Shown in pieces: positions 7,744 through 15,156 of a stretch of 32,007 bases of DNA. Origin of the DNA: Deltaproteobacteria bacterium (GTDB taxonomy: Bacteria; Desulfobacterota; Binatia; Binatales; Binataceae); assembly GCA_021799555.1 (NCBI GenBank), contig JAJZAG010000004.1, positions 1 through 32,007 on the forward strand, written 5' to 3'. The notes beneath the pieces are model-generated. The model was not told the DNA's origin and searched no databases. It saw nothing but the letters and a program-made list of their open reading frames with translations. The number at the start of each line of letters is the position of its first letter. Positions within the stretch are counted from its first letter, which is position 1. Made by a program: the position numbers and the translations under genes.

Positions 7744-9303
7744 ATGGTGCGACTGCAGGGACCGATTGAACAGTTAATCAGGCACCGGGTTGCTCAACAT
7801 CCGGACGAGGTCTGGCTCAAGTTCAAAGACCAATATTTCACTTGGCAGCAGGTGCTTGACAACATCCACCGCGCCGCAAACGGTTTGCTCGACTTGGGCG
7901 TACAACCCGGCGAGCGCGTTGCACTGATGATGGGTAATCGGCCGGAATTTCTCTGGCTGCACTTTGCGATCGGCTTTATCGGCGCGATCGGTGTCCCGGT
8001 GAACACTTCGCAACGCGGGGCAACTCTACAGCATATCCTTGCTGACTCAGATTCCGCCGCCGTCATTTTCGAGCAGCCACTGCGCGACGCCGTCATGCCG
8101 GTCAAGGCCGCCGTGCCAAGCCTCCGGTATGCGGTAGTCGCCGATGGAAAAGCGGGCGCGGGCGTGGACTGGAACCTCGAACGCTTGCTTGACCATCCTG
8201 CGCGTGAGCCGGAAGTAGACGTAGGCAAGCTCGCGGGTGGCGGAGGCATGATGTACACCTCTGGCACGACTGGTCCTCCCAAGGGCGTTGTTGCGAGCGG
8301 TTCCGACGGTTACTCGCTGGCCGCAGTGCTCGCGGCCACGGGAGTCAAACCGGGCGAAACGATGTACACAGCGTTGCCGCTGTTCCATGGCAATGCACTG
8401 ATGATCTCCGGTTTCGGGTCGATGACGCTCGACGCAAAGTTCGCTCTCGGCGAGCGCTTCAGCGCCTCGCGCTTCTGGGACGAATGCCGCACGCACGACG
8501 CCGTAGAGTTCAACACGCTTGGTGGGATGTTGTCGATTCTGCTCAAGCAGCCGCCGCGTCCCGATGATCGCGATCATCATGTACGTGTGGTCCTATCGGC
8601 CGCGTGTCCCCCCAGCGCCTGGAAGGAGTTCGAGCGGCGTTTCGGCGTTCGCATCGTCGAATTCTACGGAATGGTCGATTCACCGGGATTGTTGCTCAAC
8701 GACACAGGCCGTGTGGGTTCGATGGGTAAGCCAGTGGGTGGCGTCGAGTTCAGGGTCGTCGACGACAACGACAATCTTCTCCCTCCCGGCAAAGTCGGAG
8801 AACTGGTCTTCCGCCATCCAAAGGGCCAGCTAAGCCAGTATCACAAGCTGCCGGACGCGACTGCCGAAGCCTATCGCGGGGGATGGTTCCATTCCGGCGA
8901 CCTCGCGATGACGGATCATGAAGGCTTTTTCTATTTCAGCGGACGCAAGAAAGCGTCCATTCGCCGCCGGGGCGAAAATATCTCGGCGTGGGAGATCGAA
9001 ACGGTCGTCAACGACTTCCCGGTCGTGCTCGAATCCGCAGCCTACGCCGTTCCCTCCGAGCTTGGCGAAGACGAAGTCAAGGTCGCGGTGGTTTTGAAGG
9101 ATCGCGCCGGGTTCTCGCCCGAAACGCTGATCGAGTTCTGCCGCGGACGGATGGCCTACTACGCAGTTCCCCGATTCATCGAGGTCCTCGATGAGCTACC
9201 CAAGACCGGAACCCACCGGATTCAGTATGCCGCTCTCAAGGCGCGCGGAATTGGCAACGCGTGGGACCGTGAAAAGGCCGGCATAAACGTCTCCCGCACC
9301 TGA
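7744..9303 (+). CDS. AMP-forming acyl-CoA ligase-like enzyme with altered catalytic motifs
   Basis: The 519-aa product belongs to the ANL adenylate-forming superfamily. The P-loop motif MYTSGTTGPPKG spans about residues 170-181, followed by the aromatic motif FYGMVDS, WFHSGDLAMTD near 380-390, GRKKASIRRRGENIS near 398-412 and an A10-like motif ELPKTGTHRIQ near 484-494. The expected role is activation of a carboxylic acid to its acyl-CoA in the cytoplasm. Three usually conserved residues differ: the A10 Lys of the GK pair is Arg492 (HR), the hinge Asp of DR is Gly, and YGxTE reads YGMVD. CaiC-like relatives tolerate variation here, so activity is possible but not assured. A GGAG ribosome binding site precedes ATG 7744. 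The thiolase gene starts 14 bp downstream. Confidence 0.88.
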   Translation: MVRLQGPIEQLIRHRVAQHPDEVWLKFKDQYFTWQQVLDNIHRAANGLLDLGVQPGERVALMMGNRPEFLWLHFAIGFIGAIGVPVNTSQRGATLQHILADSDSAAVIFEQPLRDAVMPVKAAVPSLRYAVVADGKAGAGVDWNLERLLDHPAREPEVDVGKLAGGGGMMYTSGTTGPPKGVVASGSDGYSLAAVLAATGVKPGETMYTALPLFHGNALMISGFGSMTLDAKFALGERFSASRFWDECRTHDAVEFNTLGGMLSILLKQPPRPDDRDHHVRVVLSAACPPSAWKEFERRFGVRIVEFYGMVDSPGLLLNDTGRVGSMGKPVGGVEFRVVDDNDNLLPPGKVGELVFRHPKGQLSQYHKLPDATAEAYRGGWFHSGDLAMTDHEGFFYFSGRKKASIRRRGENISAWEIETVVNDFPVVLESAAYAVPSELGEDEVKVAVVLKDRAGFSPETLIEFCRGRMAYYAVPRFIEVLDELPKTGTHRIQYAALKARGIGNAWDREKAGINVSRT

Positions 9304-9317
9304 CAAGGAGAATCGTG

Positions 9318-10544
9318 ATGCGAAGCACCGATCGAGTAACAGTTGCCGGCGTCGGAATGACCCGCTTCGGCAAGCATCCCGATCGCGGCGTACGCTCGCT
9401 GGCCGAGGAAGCCGTACGTGACGCGATAAAAGACGCGGGCGTCGAGCCGTCGGACGTCGAGGCGGTGTTTTTTTCCAATGCGATCGCTGGATTGATCACC
9501 GGGCAGGAAATGATTCGCGGCCAAGTTGCGCTGCGCAATATCGGAGTGCTTGGGGTACCTCTGTTCAACGTTGAAAATGCCTGCGCGTCGGCGTCCTCGG
9601 CATTCCATCTCGCCTGGATGGCGATCACGTCGGGACTTTACGATGTCGTCCTCGCAGTTGGCGCGGAGAAGATGACCCATCCGGACAAGAGCCTCACTTT
9701 CCGCGCGATTGGAACCGCTGTGGATCTCGAACAACTTCGCGAACTGAAGGAACGGATGGCGTCCGGCGAGCGCAAGCCCGATGGCGAAACCGGAACCGAA
9801 AAGAAATCCTTTTTCATGGACATCTACGCCGCTTCGACGCGTGAGTACATGAAGATCAGCGGAGCAACCGCACAAACCTTCGCCGACATCGCCGTAAAAA
9901 GTCATGCCTTCGGTGCGCAGAACCCTAAGGCGCAGTTCCATGACCGCGTCACGCGCGAGCAGGTTCTGGCCGCCAGAGAGGTATCGCCGCCGCTGACGGT
10001 TCTCATGTGCTCGCCCGTTGGCGATGGAGCGGCGGCTGCGGTCCTGATGTCGCAAAATTACGCGCGCCGCGTCGGGATATCGCGGGCTGTCGAGGTACGC
10101 GCCTCGGTAATCTTCTCGGGACGCGACCGCGCGGCGGACGAACCAACCGCGCTCGAACGAGTCGCCAAGCGGGCTTACGAGCTCGCCGCCGTTGGTCGAT
10201 CGGATCTCGACGTGAGCGAGGTTCACGATGCCGCCGCCCCGGCTGAATTGATCGCTTGCGAGGAGCTCGGACTCTGCGCTCGGGGCGCAGGTCCGAGTTT
10301 ACTCGCCAGTGGCGCGACTAATCTCGGGGGTGCCCATGTTGTCAATCCCAGCGGCGGTTTGTTGTCGAAAGGACATCCGATCGGCGCGACCGGGATTGCC
10401 CAGATCGTCGAAGTTGTCGATCAACTTCGCGGGCGATGCGGCGCGCGGCAAGTGGACGGCGCGCGGGTTGGCCTGACTGAGAATGGCGGTGGTTTTTTGG
10501 GCCGCGACGCGGCCGCGATGTCGGTTCACATCTTCTCGATCTAG
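9318..10544 (+). CDS. SCP2/lipid-transfer type thiolase
   Basis: ATG 9318 is chosen over GTG 9315 because AAGGAG at 9305-9310 sits seven bases before it. The 408-aa protein has the thiolase fold. The nucleophilic cysteine is Cys89 in NVENACASASSAFH. VHDAAAPAELIACEELGLC stands at the HDxF site and GGLLSKGHPIGATG carries His353. The usual C-terminal CxG reads ENGGG, as in lipid-transfer (SCPx, Ltp) thiolases rather than FadA or PhaA types. These enzymes cleave 3-oxoacyl-CoAs, often branched or steroid side chains, and some relatives act as retro-aldolases with a DUF35 partner. No DUF35 gene is adjacent; the following small gene lacks its zinc-finger cysteines. The position between the ligase and the flavoproteins supports a role in degrading a bulky lipid. 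Confidence 0.88.
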   Translation: MRSTDRVTVAGVGMTRFGKHPDRGVRSLAEEAVRDAIKDAGVEPSDVEAVFFSNAIAGLITGQEMIRGQVALRNIGVLGVPLFNVENACASASSAFHLAWMAITSGLYDVVLAVGAEKMTHPDKSLTFRAIGTAVDLEQLRELKERMASGERKPDGETGTEKKSFFMDIYAASTREYMKISGATAQTFADIAVKSHAFGAQNPKAQFHDRVTREQVLAAREVSPPLTVLMCSPVGDGAAAAVLMSQNYARRVGISRAVEVRASVIFSGRDRAADEPTALERVAKRAYELAAVGRSDLDVSEVHDAAAPAELIACEELGLCARGAGPSLLASGATNLGGAHVVNPSGGLLSKGHPIGATGIAQIVEVVDQLRGRCGARQVDGARVGLTENGGGFLGRDAAAMSVHIFSI

Positions 10545-10554
10545 GAAGAAGACG

Positions 10555-10893
10555 ATGGCGGAGCAGGCGATGGAAAATTTCGAGTCAGTCAAAACGTGGC
10601 GACGCGACCTCAGCGACCAATGGGGCGGCGATCCAATCTCGGAAGAGCCCGAAAAGCTCGAGGCGCTCGAACGTTTCTGTGAATTCGTCGGCGACGATCC
10701 CGATACGATCGTCTCCCGATGCTTTCGGGTGCGGAAATCCGACGGCGAACGCATAATCAGTGCGAAGTGGCGCGCCCACTACGCCGAAAAAGTCCGCGAG
10801 TTTCGCGAACGCAACTCCGATAATGGCTCGCGGCGCCGCGCCGCCGACGTGCTGAGCTTTCTGATTCACAACGGGGTCCTGGTTCAGGTTTAA
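10555..10893 (+). CDS. Conserved-looking hypothetical protein, 112 aa
   Basis: The gene begins 10 bp after the thiolase stop with ribosome binding site GGAAGAAG before ATG 10555, and is followed 58 bp later by the first CrtI-like gene, so it is part of the operon. The product is charged, soluble and mostly helical, with no signal peptide or membrane segment. It contains EALERFCEFVGDDPDTIVSR in the first half and a basic middle (residues about 66-97) ending in RRRAADVLSFLIHNGVLVQ. The helical pattern faintly recalls the N-terminal SAM-like domain of tyrosine recombinases, but no catalytic recombinase domain is present and this is not a functional call. The family was not recognised. Confidence 0.65.
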   Translation: MAEQAMENFESVKTWRRDLSDQWGGDPISEEPEKLEALERFCEFVGDDPDTIVSRCFRVRKSDGERIISAKWRAHYAEKVREFRERNSDNGSRRRAADVLSFLIHNGVLVQV

Positions 10894-10951
10894 CCCATCT
10901 CCGCGAGATAACTCCGCCGGATGATTGGCGAGCGTGAAAAGGCGAAAACCG

Positions 10952-12544
10952 ATGGCTGATGCAACTCTTGATGCGGTGATAATCGGCGCGGGCCACAATG
11001 GATTGGCGCTCGCCACATATCTGGCCCGAGCCGGTTGGAAGGTCGGGGTGTTTGAAAAGCGCGGCGAAGAAGGTGGGGGCCTCTGCACCGAAGAGTTGAC
11101 GCGTCCCGGTTTTCTTCACAATGTCCACGCCAACTACCATACGCTCGTCGGTATCTGTCCGGTCTACGATGATCTGGAATTGATGACGCGTCACGGACTG
11201 CGCTACGTATTGCCGCCAATCCAAATGGCGAGCGTATTTTCAGACGGGACCGCCCTCGTCGTCCATACCGATCTGGCCAAGACTTGCAAATCAATCGCGC
11301 GATTTTCTGGCCGCGATGCGGACACTTTTCACGAACTTTACGAGGAGGCGCGTGGCTATCGCGACCTCATACTGCGCACCTTGATGTACTCACCGCCCAT
11401 CTCGATCAAGGACATTACCAAGGCTCTCGTGGTGTGGGGCGTCGAGAAAAGGAGCAAATTTCTCTCCGTCCATTTGCGCCATCAGACGATAAATGAGTTC
11501 CTTGATCGCCACTTTGAAAACGATCGCGTAAAGGCGCATCTCTCTTTCCATGCGGCCTTGGCCGGCTACGCGACCGATCGGCGTGGACTGGCAGTCTCGT
11601 TCCCCCTGTTGGTTAGTAAAATTGACAATTGGCACGTATGTATTGGTGGTTCGCACGCGCTGGCGCACGCGCTGTGGGAAGCGCTGGCGCATGCAGGCGG
11701 GAAAGTTTTCCTGAAACACGGGGTTGAGAAAATTATCCTCGAGGACGGCAGGGCGGCTGGAGTCCGTCTCGAGGACGGCAGCATTGTGCGGGCCCGTCAT
11801 GTCGTCGCCAGTTCGATCAGCCTCGAACAAACCTTTCAGCAGATGGTGGGCACCGAAAATCTCGCACCGCCGTTAGCCCGTGAGGTAGCCGAATTTCCAC
11901 ACATGGATTGGTCGTTTTTCAGCGTTCACCTGGCGATGAACGCTAAGCCCGACTATCGCGCTGCCCAATTCGACCCCGATGTAAACCAGGCTTGGGTCGT
12001 GAATCTCGGTTACGAGAGCCCGGCGCAATTTGGGCAAGATTGGCGTGACGTTCGCGCCGGAATTCTGCCGGCGCCGCGTCCGAATGCCGCGGTCAACTCC
12101 CTGTTCGATCCGACCGATGCGCCCGATGGCTGCTTCACCGGCCTCTTGCGTCAGATGGCTCCGTTCAATCTCGCCAACGGCGGACCTCAGGCGTGGGACA
12201 AGATTGCGCGCGAGTACGGCAATCGCTGCATCGAGGTCTGGCGCCACGCCGCGCCGAATCTGACCGACCATTCGGTCCTCGAATGGACAACCTACACACC
12301 ACTTGATATTGCGCGCCGGATGCCAAACATGGTCCACGCCGATTGGATCGGCGGGCTAATCGATCTTGGCAACTTGCTTGACCATCGGCCCGGTCCGATT
12401 CTTTCGGACTACCGCACTCCGATACCCAATCTGTACATGTGCGGCGCGACACAGCATCCGCACGGCTTTGTCACATTTGCGCCCGCGTACAATGCGCTCG
12501 AGACTATCGCTCAAGACCGCGGAATCGAGAGATGGTGGTCGTGA
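10952..12544 (+). CDS. CrtI/PYROXD2-like FAD-dependent oxidoreductase, copy 1
   Basis: ATG 10952 is preferred over an in-frame TTG at 10925 because an AAAAGG stretch lies upstream and the FAD motif begins within ten residues. The 530-aa product has the dinucleotide-binding motif AVIIGAGHNGLALATYLARAG, then FEKRGEEGGGLCTEE, typical of phytoene desaturase-related flavoproteins of the GAGHNG (CrtO, PYROXD2) group. The C-terminal FAD-contact segment is LYMCGATQHPHGFV. Members desaturate, isomerise or oxidise isoprenoid or other hydrophobic substrates. No carotenoid synthesis gene (crtB, crtE, crtY) lies in the window, so pigment synthesis is not supported. It shares its ends with the protein at 12968 and each is followed by an SCP2-like gene, so flavoprotein and lipid carrier probably cooperate. 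Confidence 0.82.
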   Translation: MADATLDAVIIGAGHNGLALATYLARAGWKVGVFEKRGEEGGGLCTEELTRPGFLHNVHANYHTLVGICPVYDDLELMTRHGLRYVLPPIQMASVFSDGTALVVHTDLAKTCKSIARFSGRDADTFHELYEEARGYRDLILRTLMYSPPISIKDITKALVVWGVEKRSKFLSVHLRHQTINEFLDRHFENDRVKAHLSFHAALAGYATDRRGLAVSFPLLVSKIDNWHVCIGGSHALAHALWEALAHAGGKVFLKHGVEKIILEDGRAAGVRLEDGSIVRARHVVASSISLEQTFQQMVGTENLAPPLAREVAEFPHMDWSFFSVHLAMNAKPDYRAAQFDPDVNQAWVVNLGYESPAQFGQDWRDVRAGILPAPRPNAAVNSLFDPTDAPDGCFTGLLRQMAPFNLANGGPQAWDKIAREYGNRCIEVWRHAAPNLTDHSVLEWTTYTPLDIARRMPNMVHADWIGGLIDLGNLLDHRPGPILSDYRTPIPNLYMCGATQHPHGFVTFAPAYNALETIAQDRGIERWWS

Positions 12545-12957
12545 AGGCCGCAAGCTCATCATTTAACGTTGCGGTGCGTCTCGCACCAGATGCGTCGAGC
12601 GGCTTGGCTTCGATTGTCCAGCAGTATCTCGAACAACAGCTTGCCGAATCGGCTGATCGGCGGCGCCGCGCGTTTCGAATCCGCGGACGCCTCGGGCTGG
12701 TCGCTACCGATTACAGCAACGCGGTCACCGTCGAGTTTACCGGCGACGAGATCTCCGTGCATGACGGGATGCACGAACCACTTGACGCGCGTATCGCTGG
12801 TACGCATCAAGCGTTGACGAAACTACTTCAGGGTGAAGCGAACCCGCTCATCGAGCATCTTCGCGGCCGCATCAAGGTGACCTCGAAGCTTCGCAATCTC
12901 TGGCTGCCGCTGCGCGTGCATCGGCTGATGAAACTGGCGCGCACTGACGCGCGGTAA
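12532..12957 (+). CDS. SCP2 sterol-carrier domain protein, copy 1
   Basis: The product is about 141 aa. ATG 12532 overlaps the preceding stop by 13 bp and has GGAATCGAGAG before it; GTG 12541 is an alternative. Either way the gene is translationally coupled to the CrtI-like gene. The second half has the SCP2 pattern: VEFTGDEISVHDGM, then DARIAGTHQALTKLLQGEANPLIEHLRGRIKV split around residues 85-118. SCP2 domains bind fatty acyl-CoAs, sterols and other hydrophobic ligands in a tunnel and hand them to enzymes. There is no catalytic site or signal peptide, so it acts in the cytoplasm. A carrier for the adjacent flavoproteins and thiolase is the natural inference. Confidence 0.75.
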   Translation: MVVVKAASSSFNVAVRLAPDASSGLASIVQQYLEQQLAESADRRRRAFRIRGRLGLVATDYSNAVTVEFTGDEISVHDGMHEPLDARIAGTHQALTKLLQGEANPLIEHLRGRIKVTSKLRNLWLPLRVHRLMKLARTDAR

Positions 12958-12967
12958 GGAGAAACGT

Positions 12968-14578
12968 ATGCCCGATGCATCTTACGACGCGGTTATCGTC
13001 GGCGCCGGCCACAACGGGCTTTGCCTGGCTGCATATCTGGCGCGCGCCGGCTTGCAAGTAGGAGTGTTCGAGCGCCGCCATGACGAAGGCGGCGGCGCGC
13101 ATACCGATGAGGCGACGGTGCCGGGCTTCTGGCACAACCTCCATGCGCAATACATGGAGTTCATCGACTATATGCCGTTCTACCAAGACTTCGATTTGCC
13201 GGCGTATGGTGCTCGGGTGATCAAGCCCGACGCGCAGGTTGGGATCACATTTGCTGACGGCAGACCACCGCTCATCATCTATCGTCCCGGACTCGAAGAT
13301 CTGACCTACAAGAGTATTGCGCAATATTCGAAAAAGGACGCCGAGGCGTTCACGCGCATCCGTGCGGAAGTGATGGCGAGCGATCGGTATATAGCGGCGA
13401 TGCTATATAATCCGCCGCAGACGGAACTCGCACGCGGCGGACGAGACGAAGCCGTGATGGGCAAATTGATTCAGCTCTGGCTGAACCTGGGCTTCAAGCC
13501 TCAGGAACTCTCAAAAAGCCCGAAAGTTCTGATCGATCAGATCTTCGAGTCAAGCGAAATGCGGGCAACTCTCTATCGTCAGTGCGTCGAATGGGGCGCT
13601 AATTTGCACGCTGGCGACGGGTTCGGCTTCGTGATGAGCGTTATCTGGCTTTGCGGCATCCATTACTTATCGGTGGGTGGTACGCACACGCTGGCGCATG
13701 CGATGGCGAGCGCAGTGCTTGGCAGCGGCGCCGATCTCCGGTACACGAGCCCGGTTGTCGAAATTCTGATCAGCGGCGATCGCGCTACCGGGGTCAGATT
13801 GAAGGACGGTCGGATCATCGAAGCGCGCAAGCTGGTCGCCTCCAACGCTGATCCGCGAATGACGTTCATCAACCTAATCGGTTGGGACAGGCTATCTGAA
13901 TTTCGGCGGGAACGGATGGCGAGCTGGCGTTTTGGACCCGAACACGTACTGGGCACGCCGTCATTTGCGCTCAAGTCGCCGCCAGATTACAAGTCGTCTC
14001 GCCACAATCCGGATATTAATAAGTGCTTCTATACAATCGTTGGCTTCGAGGACGATCAGCAAGTATCCGAATACATTCTGCAGGCTTATGGCGGCCAGGT
14101 TCCCGCGCGTCCCGGTGCGGGTACGTGGGTTAACTCGTTGTGGGATCCAAGCCAGGCGCCTCCGGGAATGCATGCCATGAACGGATGGTTCTTCTTTCCG
14201 CGTGCGTCCTGCCTCAGCGAAGACGAATGGGACGACGTAAGGCGCCATTACAACTCGCGATTTCTCGACTTGTGGCGCGCGTACGCTCCCAACATGACCC
14301 GCGATAACGTAGTCGCGGACCGGCTTTACGTCGCGCTCGACATGGAGCGGCGAATCGCGATGCCTGAGGGAGATTTCTCGCACGGGCGTTTTGGGCAACT
14401 TAGCTTTGAAATGCCCAGGGCGCATCTGTACCGGAGCGAGATAGAAGGCTTGTACATGTGCGGCGCATCAGTGGGCGGAGGCGGAATCAGCGCCGCTGGT
14501 GGCTATAACGCATTCAAGGTGATAGCCAACGATCTTAATCTTCCAAAAATCTGGCAACGTCCAGATCGTCTCTATTGA
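12968..14578 (+). CDS. CrtI/PYROXD2-like FAD-dependent oxidoreductase, copy 2
   Basis: The start at 12968 has an AAGGAG ribosome binding site seven bases upstream. The 536-aa protein begins YDAVIVGAGHNGLCLAAYLA and continues FERRHDEGGGAHTDEATVPG, parallel to the protein at 10952. It ends LYMCGASVGGGGISAAGGYN, the FAD-contact end of the phytoene desaturase-related family. The middle of the two proteins differs strongly, so they are old paralogues rather than a recent duplication and likely act on successive or different intermediates. Expected chemistry is FAD-dependent oxidation or desaturation of a hydrophobic substrate; the electron acceptor (O2, quinone) is unknown. An SCP2-like gene follows after 13 bp. 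Confidence 0.82.
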   Translation: MPDASYDAVIVGAGHNGLCLAAYLARAGLQVGVFERRHDEGGGAHTDEATVPGFWHNLHAQYMEFIDYMPFYQDFDLPAYGARVIKPDAQVGITFADGRPPLIIYRPGLEDLTYKSIAQYSKKDAEAFTRIRAEVMASDRYIAAMLYNPPQTELARGGRDEAVMGKLIQLWLNLGFKPQELSKSPKVLIDQIFESSEMRATLYRQCVEWGANLHAGDGFGFVMSVIWLCGIHYLSVGGTHTLAHAMASAVLGSGADLRYTSPVVEILISGDRATGVRLKDGRIIEARKLVASNADPRMTFINLIGWDRLSEFRRERMASWRFGPEHVLGTPSFALKSPPDYKSSRHNPDINKCFYTIVGFEDDQQVSEYILQAYGGQVPARPGAGTWVNSLWDPSQAPPGMHAMNGWFFFPRASCLSEDEWDDVRRHYNSRFLDLWRAYAPNMTRDNVVADRLYVALDMERRIAMPEGDFSHGRFGQLSFEMPRAHLYRSEIEGLYMCGASVGGGGISAAGGYNAFKVIANDLNLPKIWQRPDRLY

Positions 14579-14591
14579 GGGGAGTTCTGCA

Positions 14592-15062
14592 ATGCCTGAG
14601 ATATACTCGATTCAATGGTATGAAGCCCTGAAAGATCTCCTCAATCGAAATCCTGAGGTCGAAAAAAATTCGCCGCGCGGTCGCTTTCATGTTCTCGCTA
14701 TTATAAATGGAGACACGCAATCGCCGTATCTTGCGCTTGGCGAGATGCGCGGATTTGTAGTTGAATTTGTTGACGGCAAATGCCTCGAGTATGCCGAATT
14801 GCGATCGTGCCCGCCGCGAAAAGGCTTCAACTTTATTTTCGAAATGTCCGCGTCAGTGTTCGAAGGGATCGCGGCCGGGCTGATCGACCTCGTGGACGCG
14901 GGATTGAAGGGAACGATTAAAATCACCGGCGATATGAGAATACTGATTCGACATGCTGAGCTTGTCAATGTGATTTACGATGTTTACGCGCGGGAGGTTG
15001 AAACTCTGTGGCCGCATGGAAAACCCTCTTCGCCGCCACAGAATCTTTCGGTGGCAGGCTGA
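14592..15062 (+). CDS. SCP2-like lipid-binding protein, copy 2
   Basis: ATG 14592 has GGGGAG seven bases upstream. The 156-aa product shows an SCP2-like order: an N-terminal helical part, FVVEFVDGKCLEY, then ASVFEGIAAGLIDLVDAGLKG and TIKITGDMRILIRHAELVNV, matching the carrier domain's G..k..Gd pattern. It differs from the SCP2 protein at 12532 and carries four-strand content nearer the N terminus. Base composition is visibly more AT-rich than its neighbours, with runs such as GAAAAAAATTC, which may mean separate acquisition. It is placed directly after the second CrtI-like gene, mirroring the first pair. Assignment to SCP2 is by pattern only. Confidence 0.65.
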   Translation: MPEIYSIQWYEALKDLLNRNPEVEKNSPRGRFHVLAIINGDTQSPYLALGEMRGFVVEFVDGKCLEYAELRSCPPRKGFNFIFEMSASVFEGIAAGLIDLVDAGLKGTIKITGDMRILIRHAELVNVIYDVYAREVETLWPHGKPSSPPQNLSVAG

Positions 15063-15156
15063 CCCGAAGCGAAGTCATCGGGCGAATATGAATGAAGCCG
15101 CACTATCGCCGCTGCGGGCGGTGTGGGGAGCTTTGCCGGCTTGCGAGGGACAATTT

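Noticed and set aside
9222..10226. 334-aa open frame on the minus strand, opposite the thiolase gene
   Set aside because: It lies wholly over a well-supported thiolase, its translation is rich in Arg, His and Cys without motifs, and it is a typical shadow frame of GC-rich DNA.
10952..14578. Carotenoid biosynthesis cluster suggested by CrtI-like proteins
   Set aside because: No phytoene synthase, GGPP synthase or cyclase gene is present, and the neighbours are acyl-CoA and SCP2 genes.
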